A stretch of DNA of 64,000 nt from Pseudomonas fluorescens (GCF_902497855.1 NZ_CABVHU010000008.1:248001-312000); one strand, 5' to 3'; positions 14,327 through 23,614 are shown, counted from the stretch's first letter. The notes: generated by a model not told the origin, from the letters alone. Made by a program: numbers and translations.

Positions 14327-16465
14327 TCAGCCTTGCTGCAGGCGGTGCAGCCGGCAGTAGTGCTCCGCCTGTTGGGCGATGAGTTCGGCATGGGAGCCCT
14401 GTTCGACGATTTGCCCGCGATCCACCACCAGGATGCGATGGGCATCCCGCACGGCGGACAGTCGGTGAGCGATGATGATCACGCTGCGCCCCTGGCAGAT
14501 GGTCTGCATGTTCTGCTGGATGATCCGCTCGGACTCGTAGTCCAGGGCGCTGGTGGCTTCGTCGAAGATGAGGATGCGGGGGTCGCCCATCAGCGCCCGG
14601 GCGATGGCGATGCGCTGTCGCTGGCCGCCGGACAGCGAAGCGCCGTGTTCGCCGACGACGGTGTCGTAGCCTTCTGGCAACTCGAGGATGAAGGCATGGG
14701 CACCGGCCATTTTTGCGGCCTCGATCACCGCTTCGAGGGGAGCGCCCGGGTCGCTCAGCGCAATGTTTTCGCGGATACTGCGGTTGAACAGCATGCTGTC
14801 CTGCAACACCACGCCAATCTGCCGGCGCAAGGATGAAACATCCGCCAGCGCCAGGTCCATGCCATCGACCAGCACCCGGCCACGCTCGGGGACGTACAAG
14901 CGCTGGAGCAGGCGAGTCAGGGTGCTTTTGCCGGAACCGGACCGACCGACCACCCCGATCACTTCACCGGCTTCAACCTGCAGGTTCACCCCACGCAACA
15001 CTTCGGAGCCATCGGTGCGATAGCGAAAATGCACCTGGTCGAACTCGATATGGCCTTTGAGCGGCGGCAACGTGCTGCGGGTGCCTTGGGTCAACTCGGT
15101 GGGTGTATTGAGAATGTCACCCAGGCGCTGGACCGAAACTCCCGTCTGCTGGAAGCTGGTCCAGAGCTGCGCCAGGCGCATGATCGGTTGCGATACGCGT
15201 CCGGCCAGCATGTTGAAAGCAATCAACTCACCCACCGACAGCTGGCCGCCGATGACCAGTTGCGCACCCAGCCACAGTGTTGCCACAGTGACCAGTTTGC
15301 CAATCAGGGACACGCTTTCGTTGGCGATAGCGGACAGGTTCTGGGTCTTGAACCCGGCCGCGACATAGGCCGCCAACTGGTTGTCCCACTTGCGCATGAT
15401 CTGCGGTTCGACCGCCATCGACTTGAGCGTATCGATACCGTTCACCGTCTCCACCAGAAACGCCTGGTTCTCGGCACCACGCGCGAAACTGTCTTGCAGC
15501 CTCGATCTCAATAACGGCGTGATCAGTAGCGAGACCAGCACATACAGCGGCAGTGACAGGAGCACGATCAAGGTCAACCAGCCGCTGTAACAGAACATCA
15601 CGACGATGAAGGCTACTGAAAACAGCACGTCCAGCAGCAAGGTGATGGCATTGCCCGTGAGGAAGCTGCGGATGTTTTCCAGTTCCCGCACACGGGCCAC
15701 CGAGTCGCCCACTCGCCGCGCCTGAAAATAAGCCAAGGGCAAACCGATCAAATGGTGGAACAGGCGTGAGCCCAGTTCCACATCGATGCGGCTGGTGGTG
15801 TGGGCAAATACGTAGCTGCGCAAACCGCTGAGCGCGGACTCGAAGACCATCACCGCCAGCAGGCCGGAGGCGATGACATCCAGGGTGGTCAAGCCCTGAT
15901 GCACCAGCACCTTGTCCATGACTACCTGGAAGAACAGCGGTGTCACCAGTGCGAACAGTTGCAGCACAAAAGAGACAACGACGACTTCGCCCAGCAGCTT
16001 TCGGTGTTTGACGATGGCCGGGATGAACCAGGTGAAATCGAACCGCGAGGTCTCGCCGGGCAGTGCGGATTCGGAACGGATCAACAGCAAACTTCCGCTC
16101 CAGCGAGCTTGCAACCGGTCAAGGCTGATCACCTCGGGTCGGCTGGCGCGAGGATCCTGGATCAGCGCTTTTCCCTCATCCAGTTTGGCAATGATAAAAA
16201 AACCGCCGTCACGATCCGTTGCAATCGCCGGTAGCGGGGTACGGTCAAGACGGGCAATCGTTGTTTTCACCGACTTGGCCTTGAGGCCCGACTTGCGCGC
16301 AGCCAACAGTAATTCGGCGGGGCCCAGCGCTTGCCCTTGGGTAGAAAACAGGTAGCTAAGGTGTTCGGTCGACGCCGCCACATTATGGAAGCGGGCCAGC
16401 ATGACCAGGCAGGCAACACCGGTGTCGATGTCCGCAGTGGATTGAATTTTTTCTTCTTCGCTCAT
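14327..16465 (-). CDS. Type I secretion ABC transporter, HlyB type with C39-like domain
   Basis: 712 residues. Residues 1-130 are a C39-like domain in which the peptidase Cys position is Thr (DTGVACLVMLARF instead of DCGxAC), so it should bind rather than cleave the substrate, as in HlyB. A six-helix membrane region spans about 155-420. The ATPase domain shows Walker A GRSGSGKST (about 505), signature LSGGQRQR (about 613), Walker B ILIFDEATSALD (about 630) and the H-loop IIAHRLS. It powers export of unfolded RTX protein from cytoplasm to the outside in one step. Start at 16465 follows AGGATG. Confidence 0.94.
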   Translation of the reverse strand: MSEEEKIQSTADIDTGVACLVMLARFHNVAASTEHLSYLFSTQGQALGPAELLLAARKSGLKAKSVKTTIARLDRTPLPAIATDRDGGFFIIAKLDEGKALIQDPRASRPEVISLDRLQARWSGSLLLIRSESALPGETSRFDFTWFIPAIVKHRKLLGEVVVVSFVLQLFALVTPLFFQVVMDKVLVHQGLTTLDVIASGLLAVMVFESALSGLRSYVFAHTTSRIDVELGSRLFHHLIGLPLAYFQARRVGDSVARVRELENIRSFLTGNAITLLLDVLFSVAFIVVMFCYSGWLTLIVLLSLPLYVLVSLLITPLLRSRLQDSFARGAENQAFLVETVNGIDTLKSMAVEPQIMRKWDNQLAAYVAAGFKTQNLSAIANESVSLIGKLVTVATLWLGAQLVIGGQLSVGELIAFNMLAGRVSQPIMRLAQLWTSFQQTGVSVQRLGDILNTPTELTQGTRSTLPPLKGHIEFDQVHFRYRTDGSEVLRGVNLQVEAGEVIGVVGRSGSGKSTLTRLLQRLYVPERGRVLVDGMDLALADVSSLRRQIGVVLQDSMLFNRSIRENIALSDPGAPLEAVIEAAKMAGAHAFILELPEGYDTVVGEHGASLSGGQRQRIAIARALMGDPRILIFDEATSALDYESERIIQQNMQTICQGRSVIIIAHRLSAVRDAHRILVVDRGQIVEQGSHAELIAQQAEHYCRLHRLQQG

Positions 16466-16521
16466 GAGACATCCTGGTCAATCGAAATGACGCACCAAAT
16501 ACTGATGAAAACCGCCGCAGT

Positions 16522-17937
16522 TCAAGTTTGCGCAGAACTATCAGGAGGAAGGAAATCCTGTTCAAAATCATAATTGCCGGACAGATAACTGCTCAGGCTT
16601 ATTAGATCGGCCGGACTTAACAGGCCCGCCGCCTGTTTCAGTTTCAGGGTATTGATGATGTAGTCGTATCGCGCGTTGTTGTACTCTCTGACGACGTTAT
16701 AAAGCTGGCGTTGCGCATTGAGAACATCCGCAAAGTTTCGAGACCCCATCTCCCAACCCACCTGATTTGCCTGTACCGACGCTCGACTGGACTGGATGGA
16801 CTGGCGTCTCGCTATTACCTGTTCGATATCGGAATTGACGGTGCGATGCAGGTTACGAGTCGCCAGCACTGTTTCCCGAAGCCGGTCTTCTTTTTCATAT
16901 TGGCTTCGCGTCAACTGCTCGGTGGCTTCGCGTACTTGAGAACGGACCATGCCGCCTGAATACAAGGGAATGTTAAGTTCAAGCGCGATGCTGCGTTGGG
17001 TAATATCATCCCTGTAGTTAGCGCCGCCCGTGACTTCACTATTGCCTTTGCGATAGGAGACCACCGCATCCAGGGTGGGGGCGAATCCGGCCTTGCGCTG
17101 CCGCAGGGTGTGTTCCGCCGCGACTACCGAAAATTGACTGGCTTGCAGATTCAGGTTTTGTTGTACCGCCTGATTGACCCAGGCGTCCGCTTGCCCGGGT
17201 GCTGGCGCCACAATGGGCAGCCGGTGCTGTAGACCTTCAATCGCCGAATAGTGTCTGTTAGTCAGACGAGACAAGTCCCCGAAGGCATCATCCACCTTGC
17301 GCTCCGCCAGCTTGCGGTTGGCGCTGGCATTGTCGTAGGCCGCCTTGGCATCCAACAGGTCGGTGATGCTGGCCGCCCCCCTGGCAAGTCGGCCCTGGGC
17401 CTGCTGCTGTTGACGCTGCAGAGCGGTTTCTTCTGCCCTGGACGCTGCCACCCTGTCCAGTGCTCGCAGGGTTTCGAAATAAGCTTGTGCCACGGTGAGG
17501 ATCAAAAATTGTTCTTTTGCCAGCAGCTCGAATTGATCTTTGGTCAGCGTGGCCTGCGTGGCGTCCAGTTGGAACCAGCGATCAGCGCGAAACAACGGTT
17601 GGATCAAGTTGGCCTGGAGGGTTGAATCATTACGAGAGCGACTTGAAGAAGATCCCGTTTGGGTGACGGCGGCGGATCGTACCGAGGAATTCAGGGTTGG
17701 CAATAGTCCGGCGCGAGCCTGGGGTACTTTTTCCTTGAGGGATTCGAAATGATGCCTGGCGGCCAACAACTGGACATCACTCACTAACGCTTCTTCATAA
17801 ACAGACAACAGATTCGCGCGACCAGCGTTAACATCCGCTTGCAGCGAAGATGGAAACATTGCAAGCAAGACGGCAAGTCCGATGATCTTCATCAGTACAA
17901 TGTGTGTGTTCCAAGTTCCAGCCCACTCCCTCGGCAT
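16522..17937 (-). CDS. TolC-family outer membrane channel of the type I system
   Basis: 471 residues from the ATG at 17937, which follows AGGGGAAG. A later ATG at 17892 begins exactly at the signal peptide MKIIGLAVLLAMFPSSLQA but has no good ribosome site, and 17994 is also in frame. Two OEP repeats are visible (about 60-240 and 260-440), with helix-rich sequence such as YEKEDRLRETVLATRNLHR and ASVQANQVGWEMGSRNFAD. It forms the outer membrane exit duct. First gene of the three-gene secretion operon; 56 bases separate it from the ABC gene. Confidence 0.9.
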   Translation of the reverse strand: MPREWAGTWNTHIVLMKIIGLAVLLAMFPSSLQADVNAGRANLLSVYEEALVSDVQLLAARHHFESLKEKVPQARAGLLPTLNSSVRSAAVTQTGSSSSRSRNDSTLQANLIQPLFRADRWFQLDATQATLTKDQFELLAKEQFLILTVAQAYFETLRALDRVAASRAEETALQRQQQQAQGRLARGAASITDLLDAKAAYDNASANRKLAERKVDDAFGDLSRLTNRHYSAIEGLQHRLPIVAPAPGQADAWVNQAVQQNLNLQASQFSVVAAEHTLRQRKAGFAPTLDAVVSYRKGNSEVTGGANYRDDITQRSIALELNIPLYSGGMVRSQVREATEQLTRSQYEKEDRLRETVLATRNLHRTVNSDIEQVIARRQSIQSSRASVQANQVGWEMGSRNFADVLNAQRQLYNVVREYNNARYDYIINTLKLKQAAGLLSPADLISLSSYLSGNYDFEQDFLPPDSSAQT

Positions 17938-18235
17938 ACTTTGACTTCCCCTAGTTAAAACGATATCTGAGTTAAATCCGCTCGATGAAAACAAGGTGTT
18001 CCATCTGCTGACAAGACTACCCAGACGCTTGAATTAATGTGAGGTACCGACTTCCGAGGCAGTTGTAATACTCATCCGGCAAATGATGATCAATCCGGTA
18101 GTCACGTATAGGAAAAGTTACAAATGGAGTTTTCCTACAGGGTTGAAATATTCGGACTACTTTTGGTAGGGGAAGGTTGGGGGATTGCGGCGGGTGCAGT
18201 GTGAGTATTCTGGGTATTGGGTTGTTTGTGCCGGC
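17938..18235. other. Upstream region of the secretion operon
   Basis: About 300 bases without a gene. It contains the motif at 18148-18170 and a GTAGGAAAA / TTTTCCTATAC inverted pair around 18107-18138 (TATAGGAAAA and TTTTCCTACA on the plus strand). No terminator or open frame is seen apart from the REP doublet beyond it. Confidence 0.55.
18148..18170 (-). promoter_or_regulatory. Candidate operator shared with the RTX unit
   Basis: In the direction of transcription CCTACCAAAAGTAG, then CCGAATAT. The arrangement CCTAC-N10-CCGAWTAT is the same as at 11632-11654 ahead of the paralog B/RTX unit. CCTACcaaaaGTAG is itself nearly palindromic. Confidence 0.45.
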
Positions 18236-18328
18236 CTCTTCGCTGGCAAGCCAGCTCCTACAGGGTCCGCGTCGTACGATAATGGTGCGACAACACGCAT
18301 CCTGTGGGAGCTGGCTTACCAGCGAAAG
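18236..18328. repeat. REP doublet, CTGGC variant
   Basis: CTTCGCTGGCAAGCCAGCTC with CTACAG, then an inverted copy with GAGCTGGCTTACCAGCGAAAG. The spacer shares GTCCGCGTCGTACG with the doublet at 63079-63177. Confidence 0.9.
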
Positions 18329-18343
18329 CGATATCACGGATAT

Positions 18344-18383
18344 AAAAAAACCCGCCGATGATCACTCATCGGCGGGTTTTTTT
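18344..18383 (-). terminator. Intrinsic terminator after cysNC
   Basis: A perfect 10-bp stem CCCGCCGATG / CATCGGCGGG with loop ATCACT, flanked by A7 and T7, starting about 15 bases past the cysNC stop. Confidence 0.92.
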
Positions 18384-18398
18384 AAGTGCAGCTAACGC

Positions 18399-20297
18399 TT
18401 AGATCGCGCCACGCTGACGCAGCAGGTCCAGCACTTGCTTGACGCTTTCTTCCAGCGACAGCGACTGGGTGTCGACCACGAGGTCGGCGTCCAGCGGCAC
18501 GTCGTACGGGAAGGAATCGCCCGGGATGTTATCCCCGGCCGCAGCGTAAAGGCCTTGCGGGTCACGCTCGGCACAGACTGTCGGCGAGGCCTGGACGTAG
18601 ACCGTCAGCAAGCGCTCCTTGCCGATCAGTTCCCGGGCCTGTTCACGACCTTCGGCACTCGGCGCAACGAAGGCTGCCAGGGTCACCAGGCCGGCTTCGT
18701 TGAACTGACGCGCCACGTGCGCGGCACGACGCCAGTTCTCGGTACGCCCGGCGCGATCCTGTGGCAGACCTTTGTTCAGGTCGTGACGCAGGTTCTGGCC
18801 ATCGAGTACGAACACCGCACGGCCCATGTCGAACAGCCTGCGTTCAACCGCGTAGGCCAGGGTGCTTTTGCCGGCGCCGGACAAGCCGCTGAACAGCACG
18901 GTGGCCGGTTGCTGGCCGAAGCGCTGGGCGCGCTCTTCGGTGGCGACGTGGGCCAGTTTGCCGTGGTGGGTGCTGCTGCCATGGCTCAACGGCTGGGCGA
19001 TGATCATGCCGGCGGCCACGGTGCCATTGGTCAGACGGTCGATGACGATGAACGAACCGGTGGTGCGGTTGCTCGCGTAACCGTCCAGCGCGATGGCCGC
19101 GTCGAGGCTGACCTTGACCCGACCGATCTCGTTCAGTTGCAACGAACTGGCCGGGCCTTCTTCCAGGGTGTTCACGTCGACGCGGTTGACGATGCTGGTG
19201 ATCGAACCCGGTACATAACTGGTGGCGCGCTTGATGTCGTATTTCTTGCCCGGCAACATCGGCTCTTCGGCCATCCACACCAGCATGGCGTCGAAGGCAT
19301 CGGTCACTTGGGGCTGGTTGTCCGCGTGCACCAGCAGGTCGCCGCGGGAGATGTCGATCTCGTCTTCCATGGTCAGCGTGACAGCCTGACCGGGACCTGC
19401 GTGTTCCAGTTCACCTTCGAAGGTGACGATGGATTTCACGCGGCTGCTCTTGCCCGACGGCAGCACCACGACTTCGTCGCCCTTGTGCACGATGCCGCTG
19501 GCCAGGGTGCCGGCGAAACCCCGGAAGTTCAGGTTTGGACGGTTGACGTACTGCACCGGGAAACGCAGGTCGGTGTAGTTGCGGTCGCTGGCGATTTCGA
19601 CGGTTTCAAGGATTTCCATCAGCGATTGGCCGGTGTACCACGGCGAGCGCTCGGACTTGTTCACCACGTTGTCGCCTTTCAAAGCCGACATCGGCACGAA
19701 GGCCATGGTGCTCGGCTTGAACGCGATGCCTTCGGCGAACTTCAGGTAATCGGCCTTGATCGACTCGAACACTGTTTCGTCGAAGCCGTTGAGGTCCATC
19801 TTGTTGATGGCGACCACGATGTGCTTGATGCCCAGCAACGAGGCGATGAAGCTGTGGCGGCGGGTCTGGGTCTGCACGCCGTAGCGGGCGTCGACCAGGA
19901 TGATCGCCAGGTCACAGGTGGATGCACCGGTGGCCATGTTGCGGGTGTACTGCTCATGGCCGGGGGTGTCGGCGATGATGAACTTGCGCTTGGCGGTGGA
20001 GAAATAGCGGTAGGCGACATCGATGGTGATGCCCTGCTCCCGCTCGGCCTGCAGGCCGTCGACCAGCAAGGCCAGGTCGACGTCTTCACCGGTGGTGCCG
20101 ACTTTTTTCGAGTCGCGGGTGATGGCTTCCAGGTGATCTTCGTAGATCATCTTGGAGTCGTGCAGCAGGCGCCCGATCAGGGTGCTCTTGCCGTCGTCGA
20201 CGTTGCCACAGGTCAGGAAGCGCAGCATTTCCTTGCGTTCGTGCTGGCCCAGGTAGGCGAGGATGTCCTCGCTGATCAAATCAGATACGTGCGACAT
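18399..20297 (-). CDS. cysN: Sulfate adenylyltransferase subunit 1 fused to adenylylsulfate kinase
   Basis: 632 residues, the CysNC fusion. Residues 25-450 are the GTPase subunit of ATP sulfurylase (P loop GNVDDGKSTLIGRLL, DTPGHEQYTRN, NKMDL). Residues about 455-632 are APS kinase (FSGLSGAGKSTLAYAVERRL, FVLDGQNLRHDLNKGL). Together with CysD it activates sulfate to APS and then PAPS in the cytoplasm, using GTP hydrolysis to drive the first step. The start codon lies nine bases after the cysD stop, so the two are an operon. Such a fusion is normal in Pseudomonas. Confidence 0.96.
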   Translation of the reverse strand: MSHVSDLISEDILAYLGQHERKEMLRFLTCGNVDDGKSTLIGRLLHDSKMIYEDHLEAITRDSKKVGTTGEDVDLALLVDGLQAEREQGITIDVAYRYFSTAKRKFIIADTPGHEQYTRNMATGASTCDLAIILVDARYGVQTQTRRHSFIASLLGIKHIVVAINKMDLNGFDETVFESIKADYLKFAEGIAFKPSTMAFVPMSALKGDNVVNKSERSPWYTGQSLMEILETVEIASDRNYTDLRFPVQYVNRPNLNFRGFAGTLASGIVHKGDEVVVLPSGKSSRVKSIVTFEGELEHAGPGQAVTLTMEDEIDISRGDLLVHADNQPQVTDAFDAMLVWMAEEPMLPGKKYDIKRATSYVPGSITSIVNRVDVNTLEEGPASSLQLNEIGRVKVSLDAAIALDGYASNRTTGSFIVIDRLTNGTVAAGMIIAQPLSHGSSTHHGKLAHVATEERAQRFGQQPATVLFSGLSGAGKSTLAYAVERRLFDMGRAVFVLDGQNLRHDLNKGLPQDRAGRTENWRRAAHVARQFNEAGLVTLAAFVAPSAEGREQARELIGKERLLTVYVQASPTVCAERDPQGLYAAAGDNIPGDSFPYDVPLDADLVVDTQSLSLEESVKQVLDLLRQRGAI

Positions 20298-20306
20298 GAC
20301 AACCCC

Positions 20307-21224
20307 TTAGAAATAACCCTGACGTTTCTTTTCTTCCATCGAGCCTGCGCCATCGTGGTCGATGACCCGGCCCTGGCGTTCGGAAGTTCGCGTCAGGAGC
20401 ATTTCCTGAATGATGTCGGTCAGGCTGGTGGCCTCGGACTCGACCGCACCGGTCAACGGGTAGTCGCCCAGCGTACGGAAACGGACCTTCTTCTTGACGA
20501 TGCGCGCCTTGTCTTCGTCGCTCAGGTGATTGAGCAGGCGCTCGTCGTCGATCATGATCCAGGTGCCATTCATCTCGATGACGTCGCGTTCGGCGGCGAA
20601 ATACAGCGGCACGATCGGGATGCCTTCGAGATAGATGTACTGCCAGATGTCCAGTTCGGTCCAGTTCGACAGCGGGAATACGCGGATCGATTCGCCCTTG
20701 TTGACGTTGCCGTTGTAGACGTTCCACAACTCCGGGCGCTGGTTTTTCGGGTCCCAGCGGTGCTTGGTGTCCCGGAAGGAGTACACGCGCTCTTTGGCAC
20801 GGGACTTCTCTTCGTCGCGACGGGCACCGCCGAACGCGGCGTCGAAACCGTACTTGTCGAGGGCCTGCTTGAGGCCTTCGGTTTTCATGATATCGGTGTG
20901 CTTGGCACTGCCGTGGGTCAGCGGGTTGATGCCCTGTGCCACGCCCTCGGGATTAACGTGCACCAGCAGGTCCAGGCCGAGCTCTTCGACCATGCGGTCG
21001 CGGAACGCGTACATTTCCTTGAACTTCCACTGGGTGTCGACGTGCATCACCGGGAACGGCAGTTTGCCCGGGAAGAATGCCTTGCGCGCGAGGTGCAGCA
21101 TTACGGCGGAGTCTTTACCGACGGAGTACAGCATCACCGGGTTATCGAACTCGGCGGCGACCTCGCGGATGATGTGGATGCTTTCGGCCTCCAGCTGTTT
21201 CAGATGCGTCAGTTTGTCGACCAT
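20307..21224 (-). CDS. cysD: Sulfate adenylyltransferase subunit 2
   Basis: 305 residues, standard length. PP-loop ATP pyrophosphatase motif VMLYSVGKDSAVMLHLARKA (about 30-49), then PVMHVDTQWKF and the C-terminal RQGRVIDHDGAGSMEEKKRQ. It forms the APS-making complex with CysN. First gene of the cysD-cysNC operon; the ribosome site is weak (TGAG). Confidence 0.96.
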   Translation of the reverse strand: MVDKLTHLKQLEAESIHIIREVAAEFDNPVMLYSVGKDSAVMLHLARKAFFPGKLPFPVMHVDTQWKFKEMYAFRDRMVEELGLDLLVHVNPEGVAQGINPLTHGSAKHTDIMKTEGLKQALDKYGFDAAFGGARRDEEKSRAKERVYSFRDTKHRWDPKNQRPELWNVYNGNVNKGESIRVFPLSNWTELDIWQYIYLEGIPIVPLYFAAERDVIEMNGTWIMIDDERLLNHLSDEDKARIVKKKVRFRTLGDYPLTGAVESEATSLTDIIQEMLLTRTSERQGRVIDHDGAGSMEEKKRQGYF

Positions 21225-21346
21225 GGCTACTCACGAAAACGATCTTATGGACGGCCAGCGGGCCGTGTTCGAGCGAGGAATCCTAGCACAGCGACCTCTT
21301 CTAATCAGGACGCTGGCTAGATCGAAAGGGTATATGAATATACCCA

Positions 21347-21446
21347 TGTGGGAGCGAGCCTGCTCGCGATGGTCGCCAACGATGACGCGGGAAAACGGGC
21401 ACCCCGCGGTGTTCTCGGGTTTTTCGCGAGCAGGCTCGCTCCCACA
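21347..21446. repeat. REP doublet, GCTCGCGA variant
   Basis: TGTGGGAGCGAGCCTGCTCG with CGA, and a perfect 23-base inverted copy 54 bases later (TCGCGAGCAGGCTCGCTCCC with ACA). It lies between cysD and the Nif3-like gene. Confidence 0.9.
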
Positions 21447-21461
21447 GTGGATCGGGGGTAT

Positions 21462-22220
21462 TCAAATCGGATTCGGGCAATCGATGAAGATGTGCTCCAG
21501 GGCGAACCGCCGCGCCAGGTAATCGCCCAACGCCTGCACACCATAACGCTCAGTGGCGTGATGGCCGGCGGCGATGAAGCTGATGTCATTTTCCCGGGCG
21601 CTGTGGAAGGTCTGCTCGGACGCCTCACCGCTGAGGTACAAGTCGACGCCAGCCAACACGGCCTGATCGATATAACCCTGACCGCCACCGGTGCACCAGC
21701 CAACGCGCCGGATCATGTCGCTGCCTTCGATCAGTAACGGCTCGCGTCCCATGACTTCTTGTACGCGACGGGCAAAATCGCGAGGCGTCACAGGTTCGTT
21801 CAATGAGCCGACCAGGCCGACAACCTTGAGGTTGTCCGGGTCCAGCGGGCCTTCGACGGTGATGTCCAATTGACGCGCCAGCTGCACGTTGTTCCCGACT
21901 TCCGGGTGCAGATCCAGCGGCAGGTGGTAGGACAGCAGGCTGATGTCGTGCTTGAGCAGCGTCTTCAACCGACGCTGCTTCATGCCGGTGATGCACGGAT
22001 TCTCGCCTTTCCAGAAATAGCCATGATGCACCAGCACCAGGTCGGCGCTGGCTTCCACGGCGGCGTCGAGCAACGCCTGGCTGGCGGTGACGCCACTGAC
22101 GATGCGCATCACCTGCGGTCGGCCTTCGACCTGCAAGCCGTTGGGGCAGTAATCGGCAATCCTGGCGCTGTTGAGGTAACGGTCGGCTTCTTCGACCAGG
22201 GTGCTCAGGGCGACGGCCAT
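21462..22220 (-). CDS. Nif3-like dinuclear metal centre protein (YbgI family)
   Basis: 252 residues, typical for the short YbgI/NIF3 form. Metal ligand motifs are visible: LVHHGYFWKGE (about 60-70) and FIAAGHHATERYG (about 212-224). The first half also has PNGLQVEGRP. Family members form hexameric toroids with a two-metal site; proposed roles include a GTP cyclohydrolase I type 2-like hydrolase, but the cellular role is unsettled. It is divergent from algW across about 100 bases. Confidence 0.9.
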   Translation of the reverse strand: MAVALSTLVEEADRYLNSARIADYCPNGLQVEGRPQVMRIVSGVTASQALLDAAVEASADLVLVHHGYFWKGENPCITGMKQRRLKTLLKHDISLLSYHLPLDLHPEVGNNVQLARQLDITVEGPLDPDNLKVVGLVGSLNEPVTPRDFARRVQEVMGREPLLIEGSDMIRRVGWCTGGGQGYIDQAVLAGVDLYLSGEASEQTFHSARENDISFIAAGHHATERYGVQALGDYLARRFALEHIFIDCPNPI

Positions 22221-22241
22221 AAAAGACTCCTAAATATCCCG

Positions 22242-22269
22242 TTCAGAGGCACGCTTGGCCTCGTATAAT
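22242..22269 (+). promoter_or_regulatory. Probable sigma-70 promoter of algW
   Basis: TATAAT at 22264-22269, with TTCAGA 16 bases upstream at 22242-22247. It is 54 bases ahead of the algW start. Confidence 0.5.
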
Positions 22270-22322
22270 GCGCGACATTATGGGCGGTCTCATACCGCCT
22301 GCAACCTCTCAGGACGTGCTTA

Positions 22323-23489
22323 ATGCTCAAGGCGCTGCGTTTTTCCGGCTGGCCGCTGTTGGCCGGCGTGCTTATCGCTCTGTTGATCATCCAGCGTTAC
22401 CCGCAATGGGTCGGGCTCCCCAGCCTCGACGTCAACCTGCAGCAAGCCCCGCAAACCACCATCATGCAACAGGGTCCGGTGTCCTACGCCGATGCGGTGA
22501 CCACGGCCGCGCCGTCGGTGGTCAACCTGTACACCACCAAGGTCATCAACAAGCCGAACCATCCGCTGTTCGAGGACCCGCAGTTCCGCCGCTTCTTCGG
22601 CGACAACTCGCCCAAGCAGAAGCGCATGGAGTCGAGCCTCGGTTCGGGCGTGATCATGAGCCCGGAAGGCTATCTGCTGACCAACAACCACGTGACCAGC
22701 GGCGCCGACCAGATCGTGGTCGCCTTGAAGGATGGCCGGGAAACCCTGGCCCGGGTGATCGGCAGCGACCCGGAAACCGATCTCGCGGTGCTGAAGATCG
22801 ACTTGAAGCATCTGCCCTCGATTACCGTCGGCCGTTCCGACAATATCCGCATCGGCGACGTGGCCCTGGCCATCGGCAACCCGTTCGGTGTCGGCCAGAC
22901 CGTGACCATGGGCATCATCAGTGCCACCGGGCGTAATCAGTTGGGCTTGAACAATTACGAAGACTTCATCCAGACCGATGCCGCGATCAACCCGGGCAAC
23001 TCCGGCGGGGCGCTGGTGGATGCCAACGGCAACCTGACCGGCATCAACACGGCGATCTTTTCCAAGTCCGGCGGTTCGCAAGGCATCGGTTTTGCGATTC
23101 CGGTCAAGTTGGCCATGGACGTGATGAAATCGATCATCGAACACGGCCAGGTGATTCGCGGGTGGCTGGGGATCGAAGTGCAGCCGTTGACCCAGGAGTT
23201 GGCGGAATCCTTTGGTCTGTCCGGGCGTCCGGGAATCGTAGTGGCGGGGATTTTCCGTGATGGCCCGGCGCAGAAAGCTGGCCTGCAATTGGGCGATGTG
23301 ATCCTCGCCATCGATGGCGAACCGGCTGGCGATGGTCGCCGTTCGATGAACCAGGTGGCGCGGATCAAGCCGACCGACAAGGTCACGATTGAGGTGATGC
23401 GCAACGGCAAGGAGCTCAAGCTCATGGCGGAAGTCGGACTGCGTCCGCCGCCCGCGCCCGCGCCGGCCAAAGAGAAAGAACAAGAGTAA
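22323..23489 (+). CDS. algW: Periplasmic DegS-type serine protease AlgW
   Basis: 388 residues. An N-terminal membrane anchor (about 8-25) is followed by an HtrA protease domain with His123 (LTNNHVTSG), Asp153 (DPETDLAVLK) and Ser227 (NPGNSGGAL), then one PDZ domain (about 260-365). A single PDZ and a membrane anchor place it with DegS/AlgW rather than MucD. In Pseudomonas AlgW senses misfolded or specific envelope proteins through its PDZ domain and cleaves the anti-sigma factor MucA, releasing AlgU. The C-terminus carries an unusual Pro/Ala/Lys/Glu tail. Confidence 0.92.
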   Translation: MLKALRFSGWPLLAGVLIALLIIQRYPQWVGLPSLDVNLQQAPQTTIMQQGPVSYADAVTTAAPSVVNLYTTKVINKPNHPLFEDPQFRRFFGDNSPKQKRMESSLGSGVIMSPEGYLLTNNHVTSGADQIVVALKDGRETLARVIGSDPETDLAVLKIDLKHLPSITVGRSDNIRIGDVALAIGNPFGVGQTVTMGIISATGRNQLGLNNYEDFIQTDAAINPGNSGGALVDANGNLTGINTAIFSKSGGSQGIGFAIPVKLAMDVMKSIIEHGQVIRGWLGIEVQPLTQELAESFGLSGRPGIVVAGIFRDGPAQKAGLQLGDVILAIDGEPAGDGRRSMNQVARIKPTDKVTIEVMRNGKELKLMAEVGLRPPPAPAPAKEKEQE

Positions 23490-23507
23490 GCAGCAACACA
23501 AAACCCT

Positions 23508-23614
23508 TGTAGGAGCGAGCGGTGCGGCGATCCGACTTGCCCGCGAAGAACGATGACTCGGTGCAACAGATGCACCGCGTTATCGTTCTTCGCGGGCAAG
23601 CCTCGCTCCTACAG
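23508..23614. repeat. REP doublet
   Basis: TGTAGGAGCGAG, then CTTGCCCGCGAAGAACGAT, and the inverted ATCGTTCTTCGCGGGCAAGC CTCGCTCCTACAG. The left copy has an extra stretch (CGGTGCGGCGATCCGA) inside the palindrome. It separates algW from the end of hisC; no classical terminator is seen. Confidence 0.88.

Noticed and set aside
18435..21320. Plus-strand open frame of about 960 codons opposite cysNC and cysD
   Set aside because: It runs through two well-conserved genes and their junction; low-complexity antisense translation, no ribosome site or domain.
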